From: Chryseobacterium gleum
Lineage (GTDB): Bacteria; Bacteroidota; Bacteroidia; Flavobacteriales_D; Crocinitomicaceae
Assembly: GCA_945897565.1 (NCBI GenBank)
Contig: CAMDFN010000005.1
Span: 1-64,000, forward strand
Reading direction: 5' to 3'
Length of the DNA: 64,000 bases
Part shown: positions 10,376 to 19,757 of the stretch, one piece after another
Layout of the letters: each line of letters opens with the position of its first letter
How positions within the stretch are numbered: the stretch's first letter is position 1
Position numbers and translations under genes: made by a program
The notes under the pieces: model-generated
Told to the model about the DNA's origin: nothing
The model's input: the letters and a program-made list of their open reading frames with translations, nothing else
The model's database searches: none

Positions 10376-10391
10376 TGTGACTTAAGTCACA
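10376..10391. promoter_or_regulatory. Crp/Fnr-family operator candidate (TGTGA-N6-TCACA)
   Basis: Perfect 16-bp palindrome TGTGACTTAAGTCACA, centred about 42 bp upstream of the inferred TSS. Confidence 0.6.
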
Positions 10392-10414
10392 AAAAAAAGC
10401 CACTTGCGTGGCTT
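10391..10414 (-). terminator. Rho-independent terminator downstream of chalcone isomerase-like gene
   Basis: AAGCCAC-TTGC-GTGGCTT hairpin with A-tract on + strand (T-tract on - strand). Confidence 0.65.
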
Positions 10415-10437
10415 TATATATTTTAAAAGGTAAGATG

Positions 10438-11001
10438 CTAATCTTTGCCCAACATTTCTTCTTTGAGGCTCTCTTGAACGGGTGGCGTTCCAAACCAAAT
10501 GCCGAAGAGTGCTTTTTTGAAATCTAAACCGGGGATAGTGCCTTTGACAGCGCCATTTTTAGTAACACGAACGCCTTTACCAGGAATGTAGTCGAGGTAG
10601 ATTTTGTCGCCTTCTTCGATAGACTCACTGAAAAAACCAACGAATTTTTTGATTTCTTCTTTGCTCGCGCTGCCATGTTTTGAAGTTGCAAAACCTGCAT
10701 TGACAGACTCGATGAAACGCTCGCGCGTAACGCTGCTTGAAACAATTTTGATGTGAATGGCCATTTCGGTGTCGTCGTAGATGACTTTTTTGGCGTCTTC
10801 TGTCTTCTTCGGTACGTATAGACCTGCAACGTAGAGGTCCATGAAGTACTTTTCACGTAAACCTGCACCGTTAATGACTAGGTTTTCACCGTCTAGTTTC
10901 AATTCTGTATTGAAACTGACACCGTGGAATTTTTTAGTTTGTGCAAAAGTTATAGACGTTAGACACAATACTAGGGCTAGCAAGTAAGTTTTCCTTTTCA
11001 T
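10438..11001 (-). CDS. chalcone isomerase family protein
   Basis: Signal peptide; 'LVINGAGLREKYFMDLYVAGLYVPKKTEDAKKVI...DEE..FWFGTPPVQESLKEEMLG'-type pattern. Confidence 0.8.
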   Translation of the reverse strand: MKRKTYLLALVLCLTSITFAQTKKFHGVSFNTELKLDGENLVINGAGLREKYFMDLYVAGLYVPKKTEDAKKVIYDDTEMAIHIKIVSSSVTRERFIESVNAGFATSKHGSASKEEIKKFVGFFSESIEEGDKIYLDYIPGKGVRVTKNGAVKGTIPGLDFKKALFGIWFGTPPVQESLKEEMLGKD

Positions 11002-11049
11002 GGTTAATTATTAAATTAATTTTTGATGAAAATAACAATTATTTATGAA

Positions 11050-12273
11050 TTAATCCTCCCAAAAGTCTGGATTTGAATTTTCGTCCAATAATTTTTGCCA
11101 GTTGTAATTGGGGTCATCTACGTCAAACAATATGGCTTTGTATTCGCCTTCAGAGATTTCATAGCGCAAGACATCTTCTCCGGTGTAGGCTTCTATGGCG
11201 TCCAGAAGCGGAAGTTCATCTTTGCTACAAAAGGAAAGTGCTTGCCCAAGTGCATTGCCCCTACCCGTTCGACCGCAACGGTGCACGTAGTTTTCAGGGT
11301 TGTCTGGCAAATCATAATTGATGACGTATTCCATGTTGGGAATATCGATGCCTCGCGCCGAAACATCGGTGGTGATGAGCACTTGGTTTTTAACTTCGCG
11401 AAAACGTTCCAAGAGCGCAAATCTTTCATTTTGAGGTACGCCTCCATGCAAGGCCTCGGCATGCACACCCGCGCGTTCGAGTGCTTTCACTACGCGTTCT
11501 ACACGCACTTTGGTGCGTGCAAAAACAAGAAAGCGCGCCTCGGGGTATTCACCGATCATGTTTTCCAAGAAAAACCGTTTGTCGTCCATTTCAATGAAAG
11601 CAACGGCGTGCTGAACATTCTTAGAAACCGGGTTTTGAGGAGACAACTGAATGCGGATGGCCGAGCGCACGACGTCATAAGCCAAAGACTTGATTTTTTT
11701 ATCGATGGTGGCGGTAAAAAACAAGGTTTGGTGCTTGGCAGGTATCTTTTTGATAATGTCTTGGATGTCTTTGTTGAAGCCGAGGTCGAGCATGAGGTCG
11801 GCTTCGTCTAGCACAAGTGTGTGCACACCAGATACATCTAAGTGGCCCTGGGAAATGAGGTCAAACATACGGCCTGGGGTAGCGATGAGCACCTCAGCGC
11901 CTACCTGCAGTTGCTTGATTTGCGCCTCTTGCTCTACACCGCCATACAAACCAATGACTTTTACTTTGGTTTGGGCGCCTATTTGCTCAAATACACCCGT
12001 AATTTGTTGGGCAAGTTCACGGGTTGGCACCAAAACAATACAGCGGATTTGAATGGAGTTGGTGGCGTTTTTTTTATACTTCAGTAATTTGTTAAGCACG
12101 GGAATGACAAACGCGGCGGTCTTGCCGGTTCCGGTCTGGGCCACGGCCATGACATCTTCGCCATCCAAGATATGTTTTATGGCACGGTATTGGATGTCGG
12201 TCGGGCGTCTGAAACCGAGCACTTCTAGTTGGTCCTTAATTTTTTGATCAATATGGTAGTCTTCGAATTTCAT
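11050..12273 (-). CDS. DEAD/DEAH box RNA helicase
   Basis: AQTGTGKTAAF, PTRELAQQ, TPGR, LVLDEADLML, TATIDKKIK, TTDVSARGIDIP, YVHRCGRTGR motifs. Confidence 0.97.
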   Translation of the reverse strand: MKFEDYHIDQKIKDQLEVLGFRRPTDIQYRAIKHILDGEDVMAVAQTGTGKTAAFVIPVLNKLLKYKKNATNSIQIRCIVLVPTRELAQQITGVFEQIGAQTKVKVIGLYGGVEQEAQIKQLQVGAEVLIATPGRMFDLISQGHLDVSGVHTLVLDEADLMLDLGFNKDIQDIIKKIPAKHQTLFFTATIDKKIKSLAYDVVRSAIRIQLSPQNPVSKNVQHAVAFIEMDDKRFFLENMIGEYPEARFLVFARTKVRVERVVKALERAGVHAEALHGGVPQNERFALLERFREVKNQVLITTDVSARGIDIPNMEYVINYDLPDNPENYVHRCGRTGRGNALGQALSFCSKDELPLLDAIEAYTGEDVLRYEISEGEYKAILFDVDDPNYNWQKLLDENSNPDFWED

Positions 12274-12355
12274 TGCTACAAAGATACGACTTATAATAAA
12301 GCGCTTACTTTTGCGCTAGAAAACCCGCTTCAATACCTCTCTAAAATCAAACCAT

Positions 12356-14053
12356 ATGAAAATTACTTTATGCTTCACGTTTATCCTCCTCGGATCTACA
12401 CTTTTTGCCAACGAACCGCTCACGGTCAAAGGGCCACTCACCGGTGTAACGGTTTACATGCAAGGGGCGCAGCTCCAACACAAAGCCAACTACACTATTA
12501 AAGCAGGCGTCAGCGAAGTCATCGTAGAAGGTATCTCGCCGCAAATTTCACCAAGCACAATCCAGGTAAAAGCCACGGGCGCTGTAGTAATCCTCGATTC
12601 TAAATACGAATTTTACTACCCGCAACCATCCGTTAGCGTTGGTTCAGGCGAATTGCCCCCTAAAATCCGTGCCTCAATTAAAGCACTCGAAGACTCAATC
12701 ATTTTGGTGAATTTTGAACTCCGCGATATCAGTGACGAAATTGAAGTGCTGGTGGCTGCCCGCAAAATCATCATCTCAAACGGCGCCGTTAAAGGCCAAG
12801 GAAAAGTCAATGACAGTATTCAGTTATTGAAAGCAACTGTCGATTATTACACCACTAAGGTTTCCGAACTCAACAAAAAAATCAGTGCACTAGACCGTCA
12901 AAAAGTGAAAAAAAATGATGTTTTCGCAGCCCTCGATACCAGACTCAACGATCTGCGCAATTACGCCGAACAAAACAACCCCACACCAGAGATCAAAGGG
13001 ATTCCGCGCATCATCATCACCTTTATGGCCAAAGAAGCGGCAACAGGCAAAATAGAGCTCTCCTACTTGGCCTCCAATGCCGGCTGGACGCCACTTTACG
13101 ATATCCGCAGCGAAGCAGCTTCTGGTAAAATTAGCCTTACTTACAAAGCGCAGGTGCGCCAGCAAACAGGTTTGGACTGGGACGACATCAAGCTGAGCAT
13201 CTCGACCAACAACCCTTATGCCAACAAAACCAAGCCCGAACTCAGCCCGTGGTATATCGACTACCAAGAATTTAGAAGAAAATTAGAAGAAAAAGCCAAA
13301 CTCCGCTCTGATCAATATGAAAATGATGACGCTCCTTCAGTGAACACCTCCGCCATGAACATGGGTTTTATGTATTCTTCACAAAGCAATGGTTTACTCG
13401 AGGTGGATGCACTGAACGCCAATCAATTCACCACAATTGTACAACAACTCATTGCGGCCGAATTCAAAATAGACCTCAACTACAGCATTGCCTCAGACAA
13501 TCAAGTGCGCATGGTATTGGTGAAGCAAACAGAACTCAACACGAGCTTCCGCTACTATGCCGTTCCGAAACTCGACCCGGGTGTTTATCTTGTGGCGCAA
13601 ATGACCAAACTAGACGAACTCCAATTGGTTCCGGCCAAAGCCAATATCTTCTTTGACGGCAGCTACATAGGAGAAACATATCTCGACCCCACCACAATGG
13701 ATGACACACTCAATTTATCCTTAGGAAAAGACCCGAACATTGTCGTGAAACGCACCTTGCTCAAAGACCAAAGCAAAGAGCGCATCATTCAAGACAAAAA
13801 GGAACGCAATTTTGCCTATAACATTGAAGTGCGCAACCTCAAGTCTTCAGAGATAGACCTCATTATTCAAGACCAAGTACCACTCACCACCAACCCTGAA
13901 ATCACGATAGAAAAATCCAATTTAGGTAAGGGTTCGCTCGATGAAAAAACAGGGCTCATTGAATGGAAACTGAAGCTTAAGGCCAAGGAGAACCTCAACT
14001 TTGACTACGACTTCAAAGTGCGCCACCCTAAAGATAAGATCGTACAGATCTAA
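12356..14053 (+). CDS. mucoidy inhibitor MuiA family (DUF4139/DUF4140) protein
   Basis: Signal peptide; 'LTGVTVYMQGAQLQHKANYTIKAGVSEVIVEGISPQISPSTIQVKATG' and C-terminal 'YNIEVRNLKSSEIDLIIQDQVPL' typical of family. Confidence 0.85.
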   Translation: MKITLCFTFILLGSTLFANEPLTVKGPLTGVTVYMQGAQLQHKANYTIKAGVSEVIVEGISPQISPSTIQVKATGAVVILDSKYEFYYPQPSVSVGSGELPPKIRASIKALEDSIILVNFELRDISDEIEVLVAARKIIISNGAVKGQGKVNDSIQLLKATVDYYTTKVSELNKKISALDRQKVKKNDVFAALDTRLNDLRNYAEQNNPTPEIKGIPRIIITFMAKEAATGKIELSYLASNAGWTPLYDIRSEAASGKISLTYKAQVRQQTGLDWDDIKLSISTNNPYANKTKPELSPWYIDYQEFRRKLEEKAKLRSDQYENDDAPSVNTSAMNMGFMYSSQSNGLLEVDALNANQFTTIVQQLIAAEFKIDLNYSIASDNQVRMVLVKQTELNTSFRYYAVPKLDPGVYLVAQMTKLDELQLVPAKANIFFDGSYIGETYLDPTTMDDTLNLSLGKDPNIVVKRTLLKDQSKERIIQDKKERNFAYNIEVRNLKSSEIDLIIQDQVPLTTNPEITIEKSNLGKGSLDEKTGLIEWKLKLKAKENLNFDYDFKVRHPKDKIVQI

Positions 14054-14170
14054 GCTCTTCGACTCAAAAAGCAAGATGGTTTTCATGAGAATCAATTTTT
14101 TGTCAAAGAAAACGAAAAAATTGGAAGCTTACAAAAACACAGACCCACGCTTTTTTCTAACTTCGTAGGC

Positions 14171-15556
14171 ATGAATTATGTCATTGTCGATGTTGAAACT
14201 ACAGGTGGCCACACCAAAGACTCCAAAATAACAGAGTTGGCCATGTATAAACACGACGGCAAACAAGTCATTGACCACTTCCAGAGCCTCGTAGATCCCG
14301 AACAAGCCATTCCAGAATTTATTGTTCGTCTCACCGGCATCACAGACAAAATGGTGGCTGGTGCTCCTAAATTTTACGAACTCGCCAAGCAAATCATCGC
14401 GTTTTGTGAAGGCTGTACTTTTGTAGCGCACAATGTTGCTTTTGACTACGGCATGTTTAAGAGTGAATTCAAGCGCTTGGGTTATGAATTTAGAATGCCG
14501 CAACTTTGCACCGTTAGGGCTGCGCGCATTGTATTGCCTGGTTATGCATCTTACAGTTTAGGCAAAATCTGTGCAGACCTCGACATACCCAATGCTGCCC
14601 GCCACCGTGCCGACGGCGATGCAAAGGCGACTGCCCAACTCTTCACCATTTTAATTGAAACTGACAAAAACCAGCTTCAAACGTTTATCCAAGATGTACT
14701 CAATCCTAAATCAGTCCATCCGAACCTCAGTTTAGAGAGCATCGAAGAGCTACCCAATAAAACGGGTATCTACAAACTTTACAACGAGTTCAATCAGCTC
14801 ATTTACGTCGGCAAGAGCATTCATATCAAAAAGCGCATCGAACAACACCTGCGCAACCACAAAACTGCCAAAGGGCTCAAAATGATCCAAGATATTTGCA
14901 GGGTTGAATACGAACTCACAGGCTCAGAGCTCATTGCTATGTTACTTGAATCGAACCTCATCAAAGAACACAAACCCATTTACAATCGAAAACTTCGCAA
15001 AAGCTTGTTTCCTTTTGGCCTCTACGACCAACAAGATTTCGACGGTTACATCAGGCTCAAAATTGAAAGTACTGCCAAAAAAGACGAAGAACCGCTGCTT
15101 CAATTCACCTCCAAAAAGGAAGCGCAATCGTACCTAGAATACATCGCAAGCAACCTTGAATTGTGTCAAAAACTTTGCTATCTATACCCTACGCAAAGTG
15201 CTTGTTTTCATTATACCATTCAGCAATGCAAAGGCGCTTGTGTTCAAGAAGAAGACCCTGTGGCCTACAACAATCGGGTTCAGCAATACATTGACCAACT
15301 GCAGTTCAATGGAGACACTTTCTTTCTGGTAGATAAAGGCCGTAACAAAGGAGAAAAAAGCTTGGTTTGGATAGAAAATGGCATTTACAGAGGTTTTGGT
15401 TATGCCCCGTTTCATTTTCATGGCAAAGAACCACTGTACTGGGCGCGCTACATCAACGTTGAAAAAGAAAACCGCGACAGCAAAACAATTGTTCATCAGT
15501 TCATGCGCAAACCCACTGGGCAAAAACGCATCGACCTCAATTCAAGCGTTCAATGA
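14171..15556 (+). CDS. DnaQ-like 3'-5' exonuclease fused to UvrC-type GIY-YIG nuclease domain
   Basis: 'VIVDVETTGG' and 'FVAHNVAFDYGMF' exonuclease motifs; 'NKTGIYKLYNEFNQLIYVGKSIHIKKRIEQHL' GIY-YIG motif. Confidence 0.88.
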   Translation: MNYVIVDVETTGGHTKDSKITELAMYKHDGKQVIDHFQSLVDPEQAIPEFIVRLTGITDKMVAGAPKFYELAKQIIAFCEGCTFVAHNVAFDYGMFKSEFKRLGYEFRMPQLCTVRAARIVLPGYASYSLGKICADLDIPNAARHRADGDAKATAQLFTILIETDKNQLQTFIQDVLNPKSVHPNLSLESIEELPNKTGIYKLYNEFNQLIYVGKSIHIKKRIEQHLRNHKTAKGLKMIQDICRVEYELTGSELIAMLLESNLIKEHKPIYNRKLRKSLFPFGLYDQQDFDGYIRLKIESTAKKDEEPLLQFTSKKEAQSYLEYIASNLELCQKLCYLYPTQSACFHYTIQQCKGACVQEEDPVAYNNRVQQYIDQLQFNGDTFFLVDKGRNKGEKSLVWIENGIYRGFGYAPFHFHGKEPLYWARYINVEKENRDSKTIVHQFMRKPTGQKRIDLNSSVQ

Positions 15557-16344
15557 CCACTACCCCCAAAGGAAAACTCACTTTTCTGGGTTCGGGTACC
15601 TCTCAAGGTGTACCGGTCATTGCCTGTTCTTGCCCAACGTGTCAGTCTACAGATCCCAAAGACCAACGTTTGCGCGCAAGTGTGCTGCTTGAATTCCCTG
15701 AGCTCACCATCGCTATAGATGCAGGCCCCGATTTCAGACAACAAATGCTGCGTGCAAAAGTCAAGCACCTCGACGCCATTCTGCTGACCCACGAGCACAA
15801 AGACCACATCGCAGGTCTCGACGACATCCGCGCATTCAATTACCACCTGCAAGCCGATTTCCCCATTTACTGTACACCAAAGGTAGAAATAGCGCTCAAA
15901 CGCGAATTTCACTATGCTTTTGAAGCCGAACCATATCCGGGGGTGCCCCGTTTTGAAATCCGCCACCTGGAAGTTGAGCGCTTTCAGGTGGGTAGCTATA
16001 CCATTGATGCTATTGAAGTTTGGCACCACCAAATGCAAGTATTGGGTTTTCGTTTTGGCAAGTTAGCCTACATCACAGATGCCAAAACAATTACTGCGCT
16101 TGAGAAATCTAAACTTCAAGACTTAGACATCTTGATCATCAATGCCCTGCACAAATATCCGCATCCTTCGCACTTCAATTTAGCTGAAGCGCTGGCGTTC
16201 ATCGCCGAAATCAAGCCCAAGCAAAGCTACCTCACACACATCTCGCATCTCTTTGGCTTACATGCGCAAATCAACGAAACGCTGCCCACCAATGTGCAGT
16301 TAGCCTATGACGGCCTGGTGCTCAATTTCAATTATTCAGCTTAA
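15553..16344 (+). CDS. MBL fold metallo-hydrolase (PhnP-like)
   Basis: 'FLGSGTSQGVPVIACSCPTCQS', 'LTHEHKDHIAGLDDIR'. Confidence 0.9.
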   Translation: MTTTPKGKLTFLGSGTSQGVPVIACSCPTCQSTDPKDQRLRASVLLEFPELTIAIDAGPDFRQQMLRAKVKHLDAILLTHEHKDHIAGLDDIRAFNYHLQADFPIYCTPKVEIALKREFHYAFEAEPYPGVPRFEIRHLEVERFQVGSYTIDAIEVWHHQMQVLGFRFGKLAYITDAKTITALEKSKLQDLDILIINALHKYPHPSHFNLAEALAFIAEIKPKQSYLTHISHLFGLHAQINETLPTNVQLAYDGLVLNFNYSA

Positions 16345-16353
16345 TTTTACGGC

Positions 16354-17187
16354 ATGTCTAAACACGACTTAATTGATATCGAGGCACTCATCAAAAGCAA
16401 AAACCCACGTTTGCTCAAGTGGCTACCGCGCTTTGTCATTTCATTCTTGAAACGCAAACTTCACCAAGAAGAAATCAATTCGTTTTTGACAGCCTACGGT
16501 CATCTCCAAGACCACGCATTTTGCGAGGCCATCATCGACTATTTTGAAATTGATATTGAAATTCATGGCCTAGAAAATATCCCTGAGACCGGCGGGGCTA
16601 TTCTCGCCTTGAACCACCCGCTTGGTGGCATGGACGGTGTTGCGCTCATTCATGCGCTCAGAAACAAGCGTCCTGATGTCGCATTGATAGTCAATGACAT
16701 ACTGCTCAATATCAAGCAACTCTCTCATTTATTTGTGGGTATCAATAAATTTGGGCGCAACGACGGTGAGGTGCGGCAAAATATCCGCAGCGCCTTTGAA
16801 AAAGAACAAGCCGTGATTATTTTCCCTGCGGGAATGGTGACGCGCATTCATTACGGTCAAATTATTGAAGCCGAATGGAAAAAAACGTTTGTCAGCTACG
16901 CCCGCCAGCTGCAGCGTCCGATTGTCCCCATTTATATCGATGGGCGCTTGTCCAATGCATTTTACCGCGTCAATCGCTGGCGCAAACGCATTGGCATCAA
17001 AGCGAATATCGAGATGTTCTTGCTTGTAGACGAAATGTATAAGCAAAAAAAAGGCAAGATCACTTTTGTGATCGGCGCAGCCCTCAACCCACAACAACTT
17101 CCAACAGACCTCAACGACTACGCCGCCGCCAATTGGATAAAAAATCATGTGTATAGCCTAAAACCAACCGATGAAAACAATCATTGA
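16354..17187 (+). CDS. 1-acyl-sn-glycerol-3-phosphate acyltransferase-like O-acyltransferase (GlsA-like)
   Basis: 'ALNHPLGGMDGVAL' (NHPxxxxD) and 'IIFPAGM' motifs; overlaps the downstream GNAT gene by 17 bp. Confidence 0.8.
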   Translation: MSKHDLIDIEALIKSKNPRLLKWLPRFVISFLKRKLHQEEINSFLTAYGHLQDHAFCEAIIDYFEIDIEIHGLENIPETGGAILALNHPLGGMDGVALIHALRNKRPDVALIVNDILLNIKQLSHLFVGINKFGRNDGEVRQNIRSAFEKEQAVIIFPAGMVTRIHYGQIIEAEWKKTFVSYARQLQRPIVPIYIDGRLSNAFYRVNRWRKRIGIKANIEMFLLVDEMYKQKKGKITFVIGAALNPQQLPTDLNDYAAANWIKNHVYSLKPTDENNH

Positions 17188-18082
17188 CCCTATTGACCGC
17201 GATTTATTGCGCCAAGAATTAAACAGCGAACGTTTTTTGCGCACCACGCGCAAAGGCGGCAACGAAATATACCGCGTCAATGCCGAAAATTCACCGGCTG
17301 TTTTGCAAGAAATCGGGCGCTTGCGCGAACTCACCTTTAGAGCTTCAGGTGGTGGCACAGGCGAAGAAATTGACCTAGACGCGCACGATTTTGGCCCCTA
17401 TGCCTATGACCAACTCATTGTTTGGTCCGTAGAAGACCAAGAAATCATCGGCGGCTACCGCTACAAAATCTGTGCAGAGGCCAAAAATGAAAACGGCGCT
17501 TTTGAGCTGTCTACGACCCACTATTTTGAATTCAGTGACTTATTCAAAAACAACTTTTTACCCTACACCATTGAGCTAGGCAGAAGCTGGGTACAGCCCA
17601 ATTTTCAGCCAAATGTCAATCCTAAAAAAGGTTTGTTTGCACTCGATAACATCTGGGATGGTCTAGGTGCCCTCATCCGCTTTTATCCTCAAATCAAGTA
17701 TTTCTTTGGAAAGGTAACCATGTACCCTGATTACGACCGCGAAAGCAGAGATTTCTTGCTACAGTTTTTACACCACTTTTTCCAAGATCCAGACCACCTC
17801 ATTGAAGCCTTTCATCCTTTAGATTTCCGTTCCAGTTCAGACTTTACCTCACTCGTTTCGGGCTTAGACTTCAAGGAAGCGTTCAAAGTGCTCAATCAAT
17901 TTGTGAGAGATCGGGGCACGTTTATTCCGCCGCTCATGAATATTTACATGAACCTCTCCCCTACCATGCGCACCTTCGATACCGCAGTCAATGCCGATTT
18001 TGGTGCGGTAGAAGAAACGGCAATTTTGGTCACGATAGACGACATCTACTTAGAAAAGAAAGAAAGACACCTTGACTTTTGA
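17171..18082 (+). CDS. hemolysin-like GNAT N-acyltransferase (OlsB/GlsB-like)
   Basis: 'EIGRLRELTFRASGGGTGEEIDLDAHDFGPYAYDQLIVW...IIGGYRYKI...ELGRSWVQPNF' conserved pattern. Confidence 0.8.
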   Translation: MKTIIDPIDRDLLRQELNSERFLRTTRKGGNEIYRVNAENSPAVLQEIGRLRELTFRASGGGTGEEIDLDAHDFGPYAYDQLIVWSVEDQEIIGGYRYKICAEAKNENGAFELSTTHYFEFSDLFKNNFLPYTIELGRSWVQPNFQPNVNPKKGLFALDNIWDGLGALIRFYPQIKYFFGKVTMYPDYDRESRDFLLQFLHHFFQDPDHLIEAFHPLDFRSSSDFTSLVSGLDFKEAFKVLNQFVRDRGTFIPPLMNIYMNLSPTMRTFDTAVNADFGAVEETAILVTIDDIYLEKKERHLDF

Positions 18083-18095
18083 ACCTATTATAAGT

Positions 18096-18626
18096 TTAGA
18101 GCCAATCGAGGTCTATACGGCCAATTTTTTTCTTGATTTTCAACCTAATTCTAGACAACAACACATCTACATGCTGAAGGCCTAAGCGCTGTTCAATTTC
18201 TTTAGAACTTCGCTTGTACTCGTATTTCATTTTCAAGATCAAGGCCTCCTTTTTATCTACACAACCAAGCGCCTCAAGGTATAAAGCCTGCAATTCCAAT
18301 TCGCGCTGTGGCGCACACTCCTGAGCAGCCAAGACATAGAAGACTGTTGTTTGCTGCCAAACACTGTTTTTCTGCGCCTGATTTTTGCGCAATTGAGAAA
18401 TACAAAAATGCACCAATACTTTTCGCAACCATGCTTTTGATTCAAAGAGATGGCTGTTTTCAGGCTGAAGTTTGGCCAGCTGCGCGTACAAATGGATTGA
18501 AAAATCTTGTAAGACGTCTTGTTGCTGGGCGCCAGTAAAATAGCGTGCAATAATGTGTTTGAAAAACCGCTGCTCCGTTGCGTAGAGGCTTTCAAATTGT
18601 TGGTGGAGGGTACTTGTAGGCTTCAT
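18096..18626 (-). CDS. sigma-70 family RNA polymerase sigma factor
   Basis: Small protein with 'FKHIIARYFTGAQQQDVLQDFSIHLYAQL' region-2-like and C-terminal HTH 'KYEYKRSSKEIEQRLGLQHVDVLLSRIRLKIKKKI'. Confidence 0.8.
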   Translation of the reverse strand: MKPTSTLHQQFESLYATEQRFFKHIIARYFTGAQQQDVLQDFSIHLYAQLAKLQPENSHLFESKAWLRKVLVHFCISQLRKNQAQKNSVWQQTTVFYVLAAQECAPQRELELQALYLEALGCVDKKEALILKMKYEYKRSSKEIEQRLGLQHVDVLLSRIRLKIKKKIGRIDLDWL

Positions 18627-18704
18627 GTTTTGGCGATATGCAATTATTGTTCCAAAGTTTTTGACACTATTTTTTATTGTATTTTCACAATCTGATTTGA
18701 CGTT

Positions 18705-19757
18705 ATGCGTTTAAAGCTTATGAAATTAATTGGCTTCATCTTATTTGGCTGCGTTTTCAGCGCACAAGCGCAGTACAGCTGGGGAACACACGCGTTTACG
18801 TACCTGAATCAACTCAATAACGCGACAAACGCAGGGGTTGGCGGCAGGTTATACGCACTCAATGACAAAGAAGTTGGGCTCAGCATAGATCAGCCTGGCC
18901 TCCTAGACGCTTCGCTCAACAACCAATACCACACTTCTGTTGGCATTTTACCGAGCGGTGTGCATTACGGCTCGCTGGTGAGCGCTGTAAAAACCAAATG
19001 GGGTGTTTTTGCGCCTTACTTGCGCTACATGAATTACGGCTCTTTTAACCAGACCAACACAGAAGGGCAAGTTACCGGAACATTTAATGCCTTAGATTAC
19101 AACATCGGCACGAGCTATGCCTATACGCCCAATCCTTATTTTAGAATTGGCGCTCAAATCAATCTCCTTGGTTCACATTTAGAACGGTTTAGCGCTTTTG
19201 GATTCTCTACTCACTTTTCAGCACTTTTGGTGCACCCCAATCAACAATTTGTAGCCGCGCTTGGCCTCAGAAATGCAGGCTATATTTTTAAAGACTACAC
19301 ACCGCAAGCCAATTCTGTGCTGCCCCTAGACGTTTATGCAGCTGTTAGTTTCCGCCTAGCGCATGCACCGTTTCGTTTTCATTTGGTAGGGCATTCACTC
19401 AATCGTTCACAAAATATTTGGCTCGATCCAAATGCCACAGCAACCCTAGATCCGCTCACCGGCGATACCATTCCGGTTTACGCACCCAATATTGGAGAAA
19501 AAATTGCGAACCACCTGCATTTTCAGCTCGAACTCATCCCTAAAGGAGCCATTCAAATTCGAATGGGTTTTGATTACAACCGCAGACAACAACTGAAACT
19601 CGATGATTTTCCTGGCCTAGCGGGCTTTTCTTTTGGAACGCGCTTGCACATCAAGCGTTTTGATCTCGACTACGCCGTTCAGTTTTATTCCAAAGCTGGC
19701 AGCATCCAAACCATCGGGCTCAGCACCGATTTAGCGCGTCTTAAAAAGAAAATTTAG
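18705..19757 (+). CDS. porQ: type IX secretion system protein PorQ
   Basis: Signal peptide and beta-barrel-like pattern; 'ATNAGVGGRLYALNDKEVGLSIDQPGLLD', 'GVFAPYLRYMNYGSFNQTNTEGQVTGTFNALDYNIG' match PorQ family as I recall it. Confidence 0.8.
   Translation: MRLKLMKLIGFILFGCVFSAQAQYSWGTHAFTYLNQLNNATNAGVGGRLYALNDKEVGLSIDQPGLLDASLNNQYHTSVGILPSGVHYGSLVSAVKTKWGVFAPYLRYMNYGSFNQTNTEGQVTGTFNALDYNIGTSYAYTPNPYFRIGAQINLLGSHLERFSAFGFSTHFSALLVHPNQQFVAALGLRNAGYIFKDYTPQANSVLPLDVYAAVSFRLAHAPFRFHLVGHSLNRSQNIWLDPNATATLDPLTGDTIPVYAPNIGEKIANHLHFQLELIPKGAIQIRMGFDYNRRQQLKLDDFPGLAGFSFGTRLHIKRFDLDYAVQFYSKAGSIQTIGLSTDLARLKKKI

Noticed and set aside
11095-11811. 238-aa plus-strand ORF
   Set aside because: Antisense shadow of the DEAD-box helicase (11050-12273), which has all helicase motifs; composition is a codon-complement artefact.
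15550-16038. 162-aa minus-strand ORF
   Set aside because: Antisense to the PhnP-like MBL-fold gene; no independent support.
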